The notes under the pieces were generated by a model, which was given only the letters and a program-made list of their open reading frames with translations, was not told the origin of the DNA and did no database searches. Both the position numbers and the translations under genes were made by a program. Shown one piece after another: positions 13,104 through 13,618 of a stretch of 13,618 bases of DNA (the first letter of the stretch is position 1; each line of letters begins with the position of its first letter). This DNA comes from an uncultured Megasphaera sp. (GTDB taxonomy: Bacteria; Bacillota; Negativicutes; Veillonellales; Megasphaeraceae): positions 1 to 13,618 of the forward strand of contig CABQJB010000035.1 of assembly GCA_902464195.1 (NCBI GenBank), written 5' to 3'.

Positions 13104-13203
13104 TTGGGGCCTGACGGTCGGAGAAAAGCCGTTCATCGTAGGTCGTAGTTCGTTCATCGACTTTGGGGCCTGACGGCCCCGCCGGTCGCAGTTCGCAGTT
13201 CGC
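13104..13203 (+). repeat. Direct repeats and short heptamer runs
   Basis: TTGGGGCCTGACGG occurs at 13104-13117 and again at 13163-13176. The second copy continues into GGCCCC, allowing a GGGGCC-TGAC-GGCCCC hairpin. Between and after them are GTTCATCG (13131 and 13152) and short heptamer runs TCGTAGK (about 13136-13153) and TCGCAGT (about 13186-13203). These lead straight into the palindrome at 13208. Confidence 0.65.
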
Positions 13204-13207
13204 CTCC

Positions 13208-13302
13208 GTAGGGGACGCCCAAAGCCTTTCTGGCCCGTAAGGCGCCGACCAACGGAAGGCGCAAGACGGTTGCCAGAACGGACAGCCGTAGCGGGCGTCC
13301 CG
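13208..13302 (+). repeat. GTAGGGG element with nested 95-bp fold, copy 5
   Basis: It opens GTAGGGGACGCCC and closes GGGCGTCCCG, giving a perfect 9-bp outer stem (13212-13220 with 13293-13301). Nested inside are TTCTGGC with GCCAGAA (13228-13234/13272-13278), CCGT with ACGG (13235-13238/13266-13269), a symmetric AAG/AAG internal loop, and GCGCC with GGCGC (13242-13246/13258-13262). The ends match the simple palindromes, so this looks like the same element with a structured insert. Confidence 0.7.
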
Positions 13303-13370
13303 CGTGAATCCTGTGGACATCCCCAATGACTACGCGGCAATAAACTCAGAATGACGACATCGCCTCGAGT

Positions 13371-13430
13371 GGCTCTCGGCTCGTGAAAAAATAGTGGCTC
13401 GTGATTCGTTGTTCGTGGTTCGTGGTTCGT
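13371..13430 (+). repeat. Heptamer tandem array (GGTTCGT family)
   Basis: Five in-register 7-bp units fill 13396-13430, consensus GGTTCGT, with variation only in the first three positions. Two more units (GGCTCTC, GGCTCGT) lie at 13371-13384. The units resemble those beside the palindromes at 2591 and 6977. This array is followed by AAAAGCC, not by GTAGGGG. Confidence 0.75.
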
Positions 13431-13472
13431 AAAAGCCTGCCATTATACTCGGATAGATTGTGGTCGCATCTC

Positions 13473-13534
13473 ACAACGGGCCGCCGTAAAGAACCCCTCC
13501 ACCACTTCGTGGTCCCCCTCAGGCAAGCCCCTAC
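13473..13534 (-). repeat. GTAGGGG element with insert, copy 6 (inverted)
   Basis: On the minus strand it opens GTAGGGGCTTGCC and closes GGCGGCCCGTTGTG, the same closing bases as copy 1. About 40 bases between contain a hairpin ACCAC-GAA-GTGGT (13513-13501) flanked by G-rich runs. The outer pairing GGGC/GCCC with GCC/GGC is kept. Confidence 0.65.
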
Positions 13535-13618
13535 GCATACGGCTACTAGCTATTTTTTGCGACCTGCGACCGGCCGCCTGCGAACTGCGTTTATTTCATG
13601 AGTCTGTCGCGGCGCAGC

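Larger units (their letters stand above)
12928..13618. other. Non-coding, repeat-rich intergenic region
   Basis: These 691 bases hold the aminotransferase leader and promoter (12928-13035), a short AT-rich stretch (13036-13080), then the direct repeats, nested palindrome, heptamer array and inverted palindrome listed separately. Open frames here run through the repeats, lack binding sites and look spurious. From 13535 to 13618 I see nothing definable. Confidence 0.7.

Noticed and set aside
13396..13430. CRISPR-like tandem repeats
   Set aside because: Units are only 7 bp with no spacers, and no cas genes are nearby.
13081..13601. Several open frames of 60-81 codons in the right-hand intergenic region
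   Set aside because: They run through palindromic and heptamer repeats, overlap each other in several frames and lack ribosome binding sites.

Overview
The window looks like chromosome from a Negativicutes bacterium, most likely Megasphaera or a close relative. That assignment is an inference from moderately GC-rich coding sequence, Firmicutes-type ribosome binding sites (AGGAGG), the mix of gene families, and intergenic GTAGGGG palindromes that I associate with this group. No rRNA, tRNA, CRISPR array, phage gene or transposase gene is visible. It is a housekeeping and transport region with repeat-rich intergenic DNA, not an obvious island.

Layout from left to right. At 1-266 there is a terminator hairpin and a small unknown plus-strand ORF. 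At 254-2584 a minus-strand operon encodes a CpXC-domain protein, a CGGC-domain protein and a secreted glucosaminidase with four TPRs. It has an extended -10 promoter directly beside a repeat element. At 2700-3188 there is a Gdx/SugE-type SMR exporter with its own promoter and a roughly 130-nt leader. The leader carries a strong intrinsic terminator whose 5' arm overlaps an alternative hairpin, so it is a riboswitch-like attenuator. At 3200-3981 there is a B3/B4-domain protein. At 3988-6826 two transporters (EamA type and AEC type) flank a LysR regulator, and both transporters carry the same 18-bp motif upstream. At 6827-7111 there are repeat palindromes and a bidirectional terminator. At 7112-8131 there is a carbamoyltransferase whose amine-binding motifs differ from ornithine carbamoyltransferase. 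At 8177-8525 there is a cold-shock protein with a clear promoter and terminator. At 8522-11647 lies a compact recQ-thyA-folA operon. At 11686-13009 there is a fold-type-I PLP aminotransferase with its promoter and a terminator. At 12928-13618 there is non-coding DNA rich in repeats.

How the genes work together: ThyA and FolA are the two coupled steps of thymidylate synthesis and folate recycling, and they sit with the repair helicase RecQ. The LysR gene is convergent with one transporter and divergent from the other, which suggests it may control both. The exporter leader suggests control by a small ligand, and guanidine is the natural guess from the exporter family.

The most interesting non-coding signals are: (1) the exporter leader; (2) a composite repeat made of degenerate heptamers (NNTTCGT) joined to GTAGGGG palindromes, including a nested 95-bp folded version at 13208-13302; and (3) the duplicated 18-bp motif in front of the two transporters. 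I did not find a clearly new multi-gene defence or mobile system.
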